DNA of 64,000 nucleotides, taken from positions 149,456,101 to 149,520,100 of the forward strand of contig CM019065.1 in assembly GCA_009667805.1 (NCBI GenBank), written 5' to 3'. Origin of the DNA: Leptobrachium leishanense (taxonomy: Eukaryota > Chordata > Amphibia > Anura > Megophryidae). The stretch's first letter is position 1; each line of letters begins with the position of its first letter. Below are positions 56,192 through 64,000 of this stretch, piece by piece. The translations under genes were made by a program, and so were the position numbers. Under the pieces are notes generated by a model that made no database searches, had not been told where the DNA came from, and saw only the letters and a program-made list of their open reading frames with translations.

Positions 56192-56796
56192 TGTAAGGTC
56201 CTGGAGGCCCTCACCCCCTGGCGCCCCTTTTTGTGCCTTTTACTACATGTCCCCTGCAGATTCCAAAACCCTTGTATAAACAATTCACCTTCCTGATTCT
56301 ACCGTTCTGGCCCTGGATCCACACCTGCCCTTCATCCTCCCTGATTAGCCCTGCATATAAGGGAGTCCCACCCTCAACCCTGGACTTCCACATTGAAGTT
56401 ACTGACTGCGTTACCTGTTTACTAAAGCTCCCTGAAACCGTCTGACCATCTCCTGAACTCTCTGCTAAGACCCCAAGGACCTTCTGTTATTTATCTGGAC
56501 TCTCATTGCTTCACTCACCGGTAACCCTCCCATCCTGCTCCCCCTCTGCCCCCATCTAAGCCTTGCCGTGTACCGAACCCCTGCTGTACCACCGACTATT
56601 CTCTGCCAGTCTTGCCGTGTACCGAACCCCCTTGCTGAACCCTGACGACGCCATTGCCTGTACCCTGTCTGATTTGATGCCACTGTGTTTACCTGCAATA
56701 AACACTCATTGCTATTCTGAATCTGCCTTCATCACTGCATCCTGGGCTCACAACCCCAACCTGCTACACCCACCGCAGTCAAACCCTTACAATTAC
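56187..56796 (+). mobile_element. Solo LTR (600 bp) inserted in the gypsy protease
   Basis: The LTR is 56192-56791, starting TGTAAGGTCCTGGAGG and ending CAAACCCTTACA, flanked on both sides by ATTAC (56187-56191, 56792-56796). It has a TATA-like GCATATAAGG (about 56352) and an AATAAA (about 56698), so it is in + orientation. Removing the LTR and one ATTAC restores the host reading frame, which proves a clean insertion. It must come from an unrelated LTR element whose interior was lost, presumably by LTR-LTR recombination. Confidence 0.95.
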
Positions 56797-59443
56797 AGTT
56801 ATTTCCTTTGTGACATTCTCAAAGCTACCTCGACGTCTGGAGCTGAAAAATGTTGCGATTCAAGTTCATAGTCCGGGAGGTCGCATTGATTGCATCGGCA
56901 GGTTCCTTGCTGACTGTGAGTACCGGGAGCGGAAAATATCGATGTGGGTGTACGTGATCAGAGGATCGTGTGTGAATAACCTTCTGAGTCGGAAAGCAGC
57001 CTACAGTCTGGGCCTTGTTGCTAGAGTGTACGAAGTCACTGAGGACGTGTTTGGAGACCTGGGGCTGCTGAACTGTGAGCCGGTCCGTATAAAGCTCAAA
57101 CCTGAGGCTGTCCCTTATAGCCTTACTACGCCTCGTAGGATTCCATTTCCGCTTTTGCCGAAGGTGGAGTGCGAGCTTCTGCGGATGGAAAAGATGGGAG
57201 TTATCAAGGCGGTCACAGAAGCTACTGACTGGTGTGCGCCCATTGTACCGGTCGCTAAAAAGAATGGGAAAGTTCGTATTTGTGTGGATTTGAAACGTCT
57301 GAACGAGGCCGTTAGGAGGGAGAGATATGTCATGCCAACATTGGAAGATATTGCTCCTCAGTTGTCGGGGGCTAACTTCTTTTCCACGCTCGACGCTTCC
57401 AGTGGGTTCTGGCAGATACCCCTTGACCCAGAGAGCCAGAAACTGACGACCTTCATTACTCCGGTAGGTCGGTTTTGTTTCCGCAGACTCCCCTTCGGGA
57501 TATCTTCGGCCCCGGAGATCTTCCAGAGAGAGATGAGTTCCCTGTTGAGAGACCATGAGGGTACTGTGGTAGTTATGGACGATATCCTTGTGTATGGGTC
57601 CACTAAGGAGGAGCACGACCGGCGACTGCTTTGTGTGCTGCAAACCGTCAAGGAATCTGGCCTGAGGCTAAATAAGGAGAAGTGCCACTTTGGGAAACCA
57701 GAACTGTGTTATTTTGGCCATATTATTAGTGGGGAGGGGGTTAAGCCAGACGCCAGCAAGGTTCTCACTATTGAGAAAATGAAAAGCCCTTCCGATGTGA
57801 ATGAACTGAGACAAGTACTGGGCCTTGTGAATTATGGGGGGAAGTTTCTACCGGAGTTGTCCTCGGTGTTACATCCTGTCACAGAATTGTTAAAGAAAGA
57901 TGTCGCCTGGATATGGGGACCTCCACAGGAGGAGGCCTTAGCACGAGTCAAGTCCATGCTGGGATCCGCTCTGGTGTTGGGGTACTATGACCCCTGCAAG
58001 AAGACTGTGGTTAGCGCAGATGCTAGTAGCTACGGGTTGGGAGCGGCCCTTCTGCAGCTGAATGAGGGTAAACTACAGCCTATTGCCTATTGTTCTCGCA
58101 CCTTAACAGCAGCAGAGAGACGTTATGCACAAATTGAAAAAGAGTGTTTGGCCGGAGTCTGGGCCTGCGAACGCTTCCACCGTTATCTGGTGGGTTTGGA
58201 GGAGTTCAGTCTGGAGACTGACCACAAGCCACTAGTTCCTCTTATTAATTCTTATGATATCGACAAGGCGCCTCTGAGATGCCAGAGACTCTTAATAAGA
58301 CTACTTAGGTTTAATGTTAGAGCTGTGCATGTCCCGGGAAAACAGCTGGTGGTGGCAGATACCCTCTCCAGACTCCCGCTGGCTGCTGAGGGCGATTCGT
58401 CGACAGAGTCGGACGTGAAGGTGTATGTGGATTCGATCTTAGCCTCCAAGTCCATCTCTTCGGGGAGATTGGAACAGATTAAGAGAGAGACGCACCTGGA
58501 TGTTGTCCTTCAAGAAGTTATCAGCTATGTAAGAGACGGCTGGCCGGAGAGTCGTGCTGCGTGGTGGTCTCTGAGTGCGTTCCAGTCTGAGAGAGCGTAC
58601 CTTACTGAAATGGACGGCTTAGTGTTTTTTCAAGACCGCATTGTTATTCCGAAAAGTCTGCGTCAAGACATGCTACGGCGGATTCATGAAGGTCATTTGG
58701 GGGTTTCCAAGTGTAGGGAGAGGGCGTCGTCTGCTGTGTGGTGGCCTGGGATTAGCGCTGACATTGCTGATTTCATCTCGAGATGTGCCTTCTGCAGAGA
58801 ACGTCGACCTACACAGAGACGTGAGCCTTTACTTTCCACCCCCTTACCTGCGGGTCCATGGCAGAAGATAGCTGCGGATCTGTGCGAACTAAAAGGGAGG
58901 AAATACTTAGTTGTTGTGGACTACTACTCCAGATACCTTGAGCTCGCGCCACTGGGTGAGGCGACCAGTGCTACTGTGATCGTCCGTCTGAAAAGCATGT
59001 TTGCCAGGTGGGGTATCCTGTCGGAGTTGGTGAGTGACAATGGTATGCAGTTCGCCTCTAAAGAGTTCGCTTCTTTTGGGAAGGATTACGATTTCCGTCA
59101 CACGACTTCCAGTCCGCATTACCCGCAGGCTAATGGGATGGCGGAGCGAGCGGTTCAGACCGCTAAGTTTATTTTGGGGCAGGCGGAGCCTTATTTGGCC
59201 CTGATGGCGTACAGAGCGGCTCCTGTTCAGGCTACAGGGTGTAGCCCTGCTCAGCTGATGTTGGGACGGCAGATTCGTACTACTTTGCCTTCTGTGGATG
59301 CTTCCCTGCGGCTTCCCCGGTCCTTCCGGAGGATATTCGGAGGAGGGACGAGGTGGCGAAGCGGAACTACAGGTTCTTTTACGATAGACGACACTCTACT
59401 CGCCCACTATCGGTGCTATACCCGGGGCAGAGTGTCAAGCTAG
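56797..59443 (+). pseudogene. Gypsy pol: protease end, RT, RNase H, integrase
   Basis: Open from the LTR junction to 59443. From the Met at 56810: RT with [28 protein letters not shown] and the catalytic VMDDILVYG (about residues 254-262). RNase H has [15 protein letters not shown] (about 398-412) and TDHKPL. Integrase has the HHCC finger (HEGHLG ... CAFCRERR) and acidic residues in AADLCEL, SDNGMQF and [10 protein letters not shown] (about 689, 741, 778). Domains are complete and uninterrupted, which suggests a recent insertion. Near 59340 a one-base frame change sends translation out of frame. Made as a Gag-Pol-type product it would copy and integrate the element. Confidence 0.93.
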
Positions 59444-59781
59444 ATGATGAGACGAGGTGGAGAACCCCGGCTACAGTTGTGGAGCGTTCTCCGGAGCCCA
59501 GGTCCTATGTGATCCGCACGGAAGGAGGAACTGTCGCTCGCCGCAACAGAAGGCATCTTCAGCCGGTACCCGAGGAGTTGAGTGCTGAGACCTCGACACC
59601 GCAACAGCCAGACTCTCCGGTTTTACGGAATGGGTCTACCCTGCAGGTGGTTTCTGGGCATGATGTACCGCTGCTTCCAGCGGAGCCACAGCCACCCTCT
59701 CAAGGACTTGGTGATGGTTCTTGCAAGATGACTTCGAGTGGTAGAGTTGTGAGGCCTCCGGAACGTTACCGGGATTAATGT
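59340..59781 (+). pseudogene. Gypsy integrase C-terminal tail, frameshifted from pol
   Basis: After the frame change the integrase tail continues open: [38 protein letters not shown] and [11 protein letters not shown] (a GPY/F- or chromodomain-like small beta fold region typical of this position). It ends [13 protein letters not shown] just before the stop at 59776-59778. The polypurine tract follows about 140 bp later. Confidence 0.85.
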
Positions 59782-59920
59782 TTAGCTAGAGCAGCGACTT
59801 GAAGAATGGGCAGAATAATCCCAAAATCACTGCGGACTAGGGTAGTCTACCCCGATGTCCAAGTTAGCATTGTTTATCTACTTGTATCTTTACATTTTTT
59901 ATTTTGTATGTTTTACCGTT

Positions 59921-59932
59921 AAAAGGGGGAGA
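59921..59932 (+). promoter_or_regulatory. Polypurine tract of the gypsy element
   Basis: AAAAGGGGGAGA lies immediately before the 3' LTR, the expected site of second-strand priming. Confidence 0.85.
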
Positions 59933-60073
59933 TGTGGTGAGAGCGGAGTCACATGACAGGAAGGGTGGGGGCGGTACCAGGCAGTGTCTGCTGGGATGCC
60001 TCCTCTATCCAATGTTATGCTGAATAAATCAACAACTATAAACCAACCCACGGAGTCTACTCTTTTCATGACA
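59933..60073 (+). repeat. 3' LTR of the gypsy element (141 bp)
   Basis: Nearly identical to the 5' LTR apart from a ~27-bp deletion after TGCTGGGATGCC and one or two substitutions. It carries the AATAAA signal and ends CATGACA. Confidence 0.93.
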
Positions 60074-60078
60074 GCAAC

Positions 60079-60415
60079 AGTGATAAATCGCACAAACTAC
60101 ACCATCCTCATCCATTTTGATGGTAGATTCACAGCCTGAGTGTTGACTTAATCTGCTGCAGCAACCAGCACCATTGCAAAATAGCAACTCAGCAGATGCT
60201 GTTTCACTGAACGAGCCTCGGGCCCCCAAACACACAGCCTCGCATAACACTACCATCTTGGCTCAAAATGATTGACAACTAAACATTATAAGTTGTAGTT
60301 ATAAACGTCACCCCATTAAGTTACTTGGACTTTAGCTTTGTGACCCCCCTAGCAAGATGTAACCCTAAATTCCAAACTCTCTGCAAGCACATTTTGATCT
60401 CCAGCCAACTGGAGC
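60079..60415. other. Intergenic DNA upstream of cox5b
   Basis: No repeat family or gene recognised between the gypsy element and the CpG-rich promoter. Confidence 0.4.
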
Positions 60416-60419
60416 CCCT

Positions 60420-60605
60420 TCACAGCGCGCACGCGCGCATACGGCGGGTGCCTCCATTTGGGGAAAAAACAACAGTGCGTCTCTAGTGCTTAACGCTCCG
60501 CGGCCTGTTCTACATTCCCCGCGTAGCACGCAGGACAGGAAGTGCGGCGCGGTTTCCTGGGTGGGTTACAGTCTCCCCATCCGCCGGTTTGTGAGCACGT
60601 CTGTC
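60420..60605 (+). promoter_or_regulatory. CpG-rich promoter / 5' UTR of cox5b with NRF-1 and ETS (GABP) type sites
   Basis: CGCGCACGCGCG at 60426-60437 fits the NRF-1 consensus YGCGCAYGCGCR. ACAGGAAGTGCGG at 60535-60547 fits an ETS/GABP (NRF-2) site. Both factor classes are established regulators of nuclear respiratory-chain genes, and GABP sites are known in mammalian COX5B promoters. The segment is a small CpG island in AT-rich DNA, without a TATA box. The exact transcription start is not visible. Confidence 0.7.
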
Positions 60606-62074
60606 ATGGCTTCAAGGTTACTCTTCCGCAGCGCCGTTCGGGCCCTTTCCAGGATCGGCGCCGTGCGGGCGGCAGCTCCTGCTCGCTGCGTGTCTGCTGG
60701 CGGTGAGTGGGGGGGGGAGAGCTTCCAGGGGGATACAACTCCTCATTCAGAGGATAGAGTATGAATGGCGCACAAGCATCAGCCTAATACAGGAATCATG
60801 GATACAAATAGGGAACAGAGTGTGCATGGTGCTACACAGGTCTGCATCACGTATACAGCGGATGGAGGATTCTGGGATATCCTGGTCCTAAACAGGGGGC
60901 ACCGCTGCACTTTTCATGCACAGGGCCCATTCATTAGTCTGTCACGTGATTGCACATAGGGATCTGCCAGGATACATTTGGGGGAGATCCTCAGTGCACA
61001 CTGCCATAATGATCAGCTCTCCTGCTTAGTCACCCACATGTTGCTTTGGCTTTAATTTGGTACATGTTTAATTTTGTGTGGGATCTCCTGAGTTATAGCT
61101 GGCTTTGTGTTAAAATACATACACCGCGTGGGTTGATATTCCACTGAACAGCAAAATCCTCCTAGAATGTTTTCTTGTGTATAGGATGATGATAAGGTTG
61201 TGGTGCATTTAGTACAACAACAAAAAAAAATCAACTGGCAAACGAATCCTAGGATTTTGGAGGTTGTATTCCAGACCCGGCAGGAGGGAGATATTCTCGG
61301 CATGCTTTGCCACACTGAGAGATTTATATAGAGCCATATTTTCTCATTCTGTTGTGTGCATCTCCCAGGTAAGTGAATTAACCCCATAGATTGCAGAGTG
61401 ATACAGGGGGTTGTCCACAAAGCGCTGGTCAGTGTTACAAAAGCAGCTAAATTGCTGAAATTATAGCGGAAGAAAACACCGGCGCTTCTCAGAGCCAAAC
61501 AGCAATGGGAGAAGCCTTACAATGCAGCCTATCGTTTTTCTGTTTGGATCGTAGTTTTGAGAAGTGCTGGTGGTGTTTCTCAGCACTGTAATACCGGCAA
61601 TATTTTAGCTGCTTTTTGCAATGCTGTCAAACACCAGCACTTAGTGGATAGCCCCCCCCCTCCCCTCTTAGTGAATCACAGAATGGAAAAATAACTGGAC
61701 TGGGTTCTCAACCTTCTTCAGATTGTATTATTAGACAACACAACTACACAGCAACCTTTTAGCTTAGACTTTTGCTCATATATTGTTGTGTTGTTTGAGT
61801 GCCAGGTCCAGTTCTTTCTTTCATTATTGGATGTTTTGTAGGTGGTCACTCCCATGGATCATGGTGGCACCTGCCTGACCTTGCATGATGGGAGTGCTGC
61901 TCTACGTGGTGGAATTGTGAATCACCGAGCACCACTTCGTGTTCTCTCCCTTGGACAGAGTGTCCTCTCACCTGTGCACTCACTTTTGCCTTTTTCTATG
62001 CAGGAATTCCAAGCGACACACAACAAGCTACTGGCTTAGAGAAGGCCATTATGACTGCAGAGGAGCATGGAGAT
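60606..62074 (+). CDS. cox5b: Cytochrome c oxidase subunit 5B, mitochondrial (5' part: exons 1 and 2)
   Basis: Nuclear-encoded peripheral subunit of complex IV on the matrix side of the inner mitochondrial membrane. Exon 1 (60606-60702) begins MASRLLFRSAVRALSRIG and encodes an Arg/Ala-rich, acid-free targeting presequence. It ends in phase 1 at a GTGAGT donor. Exon 2 (62004-62074) follows a pyrimidine-tract TATGCAG acceptor and encodes IPSDTQQATGLEKAIMTAEE plus HGD, ending in phase 0 at GTAAGT. The join forms a Gly codon. The presequence start and the 'P.D..QATGLE..IM.A' block match COX5B, and the exon pattern fits the vertebrate gene. The zinc-binding C-terminal domain is encoded by later exons that I cannot find before 64000. 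The ATG is the first in good context after the promoter; an upstream in-frame ATG (60486) precedes the ETS site and is less likely. Confidence 0.9.
61406..61655. mobile_element. Palindromic non-autonomous element in cox5b intron 1
   Basis: The left end GGGGGTTGTCCACAAAGCGC and the inward right end GGGGGCTATCCACTAAGTGC form imperfect terminal repeats. Inner arms share CAGCTAAA.TTGC and CCAGCACTTCTCA-like blocks. It has no coding capacity. Flanking G/C runs blur the exact boundaries. Confidence 0.65.
62004..62074 (+). CDS. cox5b: cox5b exon 2
   Basis: 71-nt exon with a consensus acceptor (TTTTTCTATGCAG) and donor (GTAAGT). It encodes the N-terminal segment of the mature subunit just after the presequence cleavage region. 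Two overlapping longer open frames in other phases are shadows. Confidence 0.9.
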
Positions 62075-64000
62075 GTAAGTGATCTGTTCTATCCTGTGAC
62101 AAACTGCAAGTGTGTTTCTTGTTTTTTTATTTTATTCATTCTACATTTTGAGTGACAGGTTTAGGGTTATCCAAGGACACGCCATAATGTATCGCTCAGT
62201 TTATTAAGGTGCACTCACTGCCATGATGACCTGACACCTTCTCTGAACCCAAAGAATACTTGCAGATCAACTGCATCAGTCCTGACTGCTGATAAATTAT
62301 TTTAATATTCAGCTCTTTTCCATGCTTTCAAATGTTAAGTTTCTTAATGAGGTCTTAAGTCAGTGCTGGCTCCTTGGCATCACTTTCTACTTGGCATCTA
62401 TCTTGTTTTTATTTTGTGAATCTGACTTGCTCAACATTTGATAAGTAATTAGGTATGCACCGATACCACTTTTTTAAGTACGAGTACCGATACTTTTTAA
62501 AAAGTATTCACCGATACTGAGTACCGATACTTTTTATGTCATGTAAACGCTTTCCAAGAAGAACAGACCTCATATAAAAATGCCCCCAGCTCACATGTAT
62601 ATATTTCCCCCCCCCCCCCGATAACTAGTATCGGTAATTACAAACTACTTATAAACATATGTTAGCAGTTTTCACCAACATATATAGAAAGTTTAAGAGT
62701 AACGTCTTTCCAAAAAAATCACTTCATTCCAGTGGAATGGGAGTGCAGTGAGGTTTTTCCGGGCAAAGACTGGAAGAGCCACTCTACAGAAGAGCCCTAT
62801 GCTCACTCCTAGCAGGTGATTGTCACAGCAGCAGGCCATTTGCATAATTATCTGTGTGACACCCACAATGGAGGAAGCTTGACATCCGAGTGATACTTCT
62901 CAAAGTATAATGTATCGCATTGATCTGTCACAAGTGTGACATCCATCACTTGAGACATTGCAGAAGAGTGACCCTATCAATGACCGGTTCCCTGTATGAA
63001 CATCTTGTCATTCTCATACCAGTGAACGGATGACCGGATATCCATGCTGGATAGAATACATGCCAGTGCCAATATGTTATTGACTCAGGTCGTACCTTTT
63101 GTAAAACCTCCAATGTAATGTGACTTTTTAAATCAATCTTTGGACATTTGCAGTGATCAAAAACTAGGTTCATAATATGTTAGTTTGAGAAGTAGGATCG
63201 ATTCATCCAGATTTCATTGGACCGGTCCATCAATTTGGACAAAATCTCTAGTTTTGTTAATTTGTTGCTGGTAAATGTGTTACTGAACAACTAATTATTA
63301 AACACTTACCTTTTGTCCGTGCATGGAGAGTTAATAGGGAGAAAATGTGGGCTGCTGGGTAACAGCCGCTTGTGAACCCAATGACCTGCATTAATAGGGC
63401 AGCACTCCTTTCCCTGTTATAGCATCTATACATGGTCAGTGGTAGAGGGGCTGCAGTCAGAGCTGCACCTTTCAATCTCCTGGTCTGTGGGATGCAGTCA
63501 AAATTAATTAATATGATGGACGTCCAACACTTCTATGACCACCACGCATGTCTCTTAGGTTAAATCAGAAGTTGGGTTTGATCACGTTTGAGTTCCTCTC
63601 TAACTGATCACCCTCTACCCATAGTGGAGTAGTGTGTATTGGGGCCTGGGGTGCTTGAGAGTCCATCTGTCATGATTTCAATTTAGTGCGATGTATATGC
63701 AACTTGAACCTGTGTGTGTGCGCACATGGACCCCATGTGAATCGTACACTGAAAAAATTGTTCCCACTCCATCCTGATTTCAGATCAGTTGTTGAGGCGT
63801 CCTTTTATCTGCGAATTTCAATTGGATGAACATGAATACACATGTCTAGCTGTTAGGGACGTCATGACTTTGTGGGATTTGTTCCATGTGTCTGCATTGC
63901 ACGGTGCCCGAGACCTTCTGTGATCACATATGGAGCTTTCTCATTTCTTAATCTTTAAATTGTAAGAAAATCAGGTGACCGCAAATTGGATAAAATCCCC
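62075..64000 (+). other. cox5b intron 2 (start), no exon found
   Basis: From the donor at 62075 to the window end I find no exon matching the expected zinc-binding part. At 62450-62640 there is GGTATGCACCGATACC followed by repeated ACCGATAC/GTACCGATAC motifs and a mirrored GTATCGGTA, resembling the terminal repeats of a hAT-like element. A run of C lies at about 62608-62619. Confidence 0.6.

Larger units (their letters stand above)
55077..60073 (+). mobile_element. Ty3/gypsy LTR retrotransposon, nearly complete
   Basis: Two matching LTRs (55077-55244 and 59933-60073) bracket a primer-binding site, gag, protease, RT, RNase H and integrase, and a polypurine tract. Flanks GTAAC (55072-55076) and GCAAC (60074-60078) look like a 5-bp target duplication with one change. 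RT-RNase H-integrase order is that of Ty3/gypsy. Sequence style suggests a Mag-like lineage, which is tentative. It is disabled by a 600-bp solo LTR in the protease and a frameshift near 59340. Confidence 0.93.

Noticed and set aside
56825..57643. 272-residue - strand open frame
   Set aside because: Antisense shadow of the gypsy RT coding region.
61842..62039. 65-residue + open frame overlapping cox5b exon 2
   Set aside because: It reads exon 2 in the wrong frame and ignores the strong acceptor at 62001-62003.

Overview
The window reads as nuclear DNA of a vertebrate with a large, repeat-rich genome, most likely an amphibian (frog). It holds one recognisable host gene. Exons 1 and 2 of cox5b (nuclear-encoded mitochondrial cytochrome c oxidase subunit 5B) lie on the + strand at 60606-60702 and 62004-62074, with a CpG-rich promoter upstream; the remaining exons are outside the window. 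Nearly everything else that can be identified is mobile DNA: L2- and CR1-type LINEs, Penelope-like elements, Ty3/gypsy elements, a tRNA-derived SINE, hAT, piggyBac and Tc1/mariner elements, and many short non-autonomous elements. The amphibian assignment is an inference from this mix plus the cox5b exons.

Layout. 1-2251: 5' part of a hAT element (- strand) with a broken BED-finger transposase and an 81-bp tandem repeat. 4.3-7.8 kb: L2 fragments, one split by a SINE that is itself split by a TA-flanked element carrying a long hairpin and a 21-bp minisatellite. 7.8-9.5 kb: one inverted-repeat element nested in another. 9.8-11.05 kb: reverse-strand Penelope-like remnant with RT and GIY-YIG traces. 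11.7-15.8 kb: several short inverted-repeat elements and otherwise unassigned DNA. 15.8-19.5 kb: a near full-length CR1 LINE (- strand). 19.7-20.4 kb: a non-autonomous hAT with a perfect 8-bp target duplication. 21.4-22.2 kb: a hammerhead ribozyme motif and a long inverted repeat. 22.4-30.1 kb: L2 pieces, inverted-repeat elements, and a decayed Ty3/gypsy LTR plus gag.

30,175-47,367 is the most striking region. It is one TTAA-flanked piggyBac-type element of about 17.2 kb, with stacked subterminal hairpins, a frameshifted transposase, and two back-to-back satellite arrays (about 16 copies of a ~386-bp monomer, then about 18 copies of a ~383-bp monomer). The two monomers appear to descend from one ancestral internal repeat. 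The element sits inside the 3' end of a Tc1-type element.

47.5-55 kb: more short elements, Penelope-like traces, a possible solo LTR and a second non-autonomous hAT. 55,077-60,073: a young Ty3/gypsy element with both LTRs, gag, protease, RT, RNase H and integrase, interrupted in the protease by an unrelated 600-bp solo LTR with a perfect 5-bp duplication. 60.4 kb to the end: cox5b promoter, exon 1, intron 1 (with a palindromic element), exon 2 and the start of intron 2.

The elements do not form a pathway. What can be read is a stratigraphy of insertions: element inside element, with several target-site duplications giving exact boundaries.
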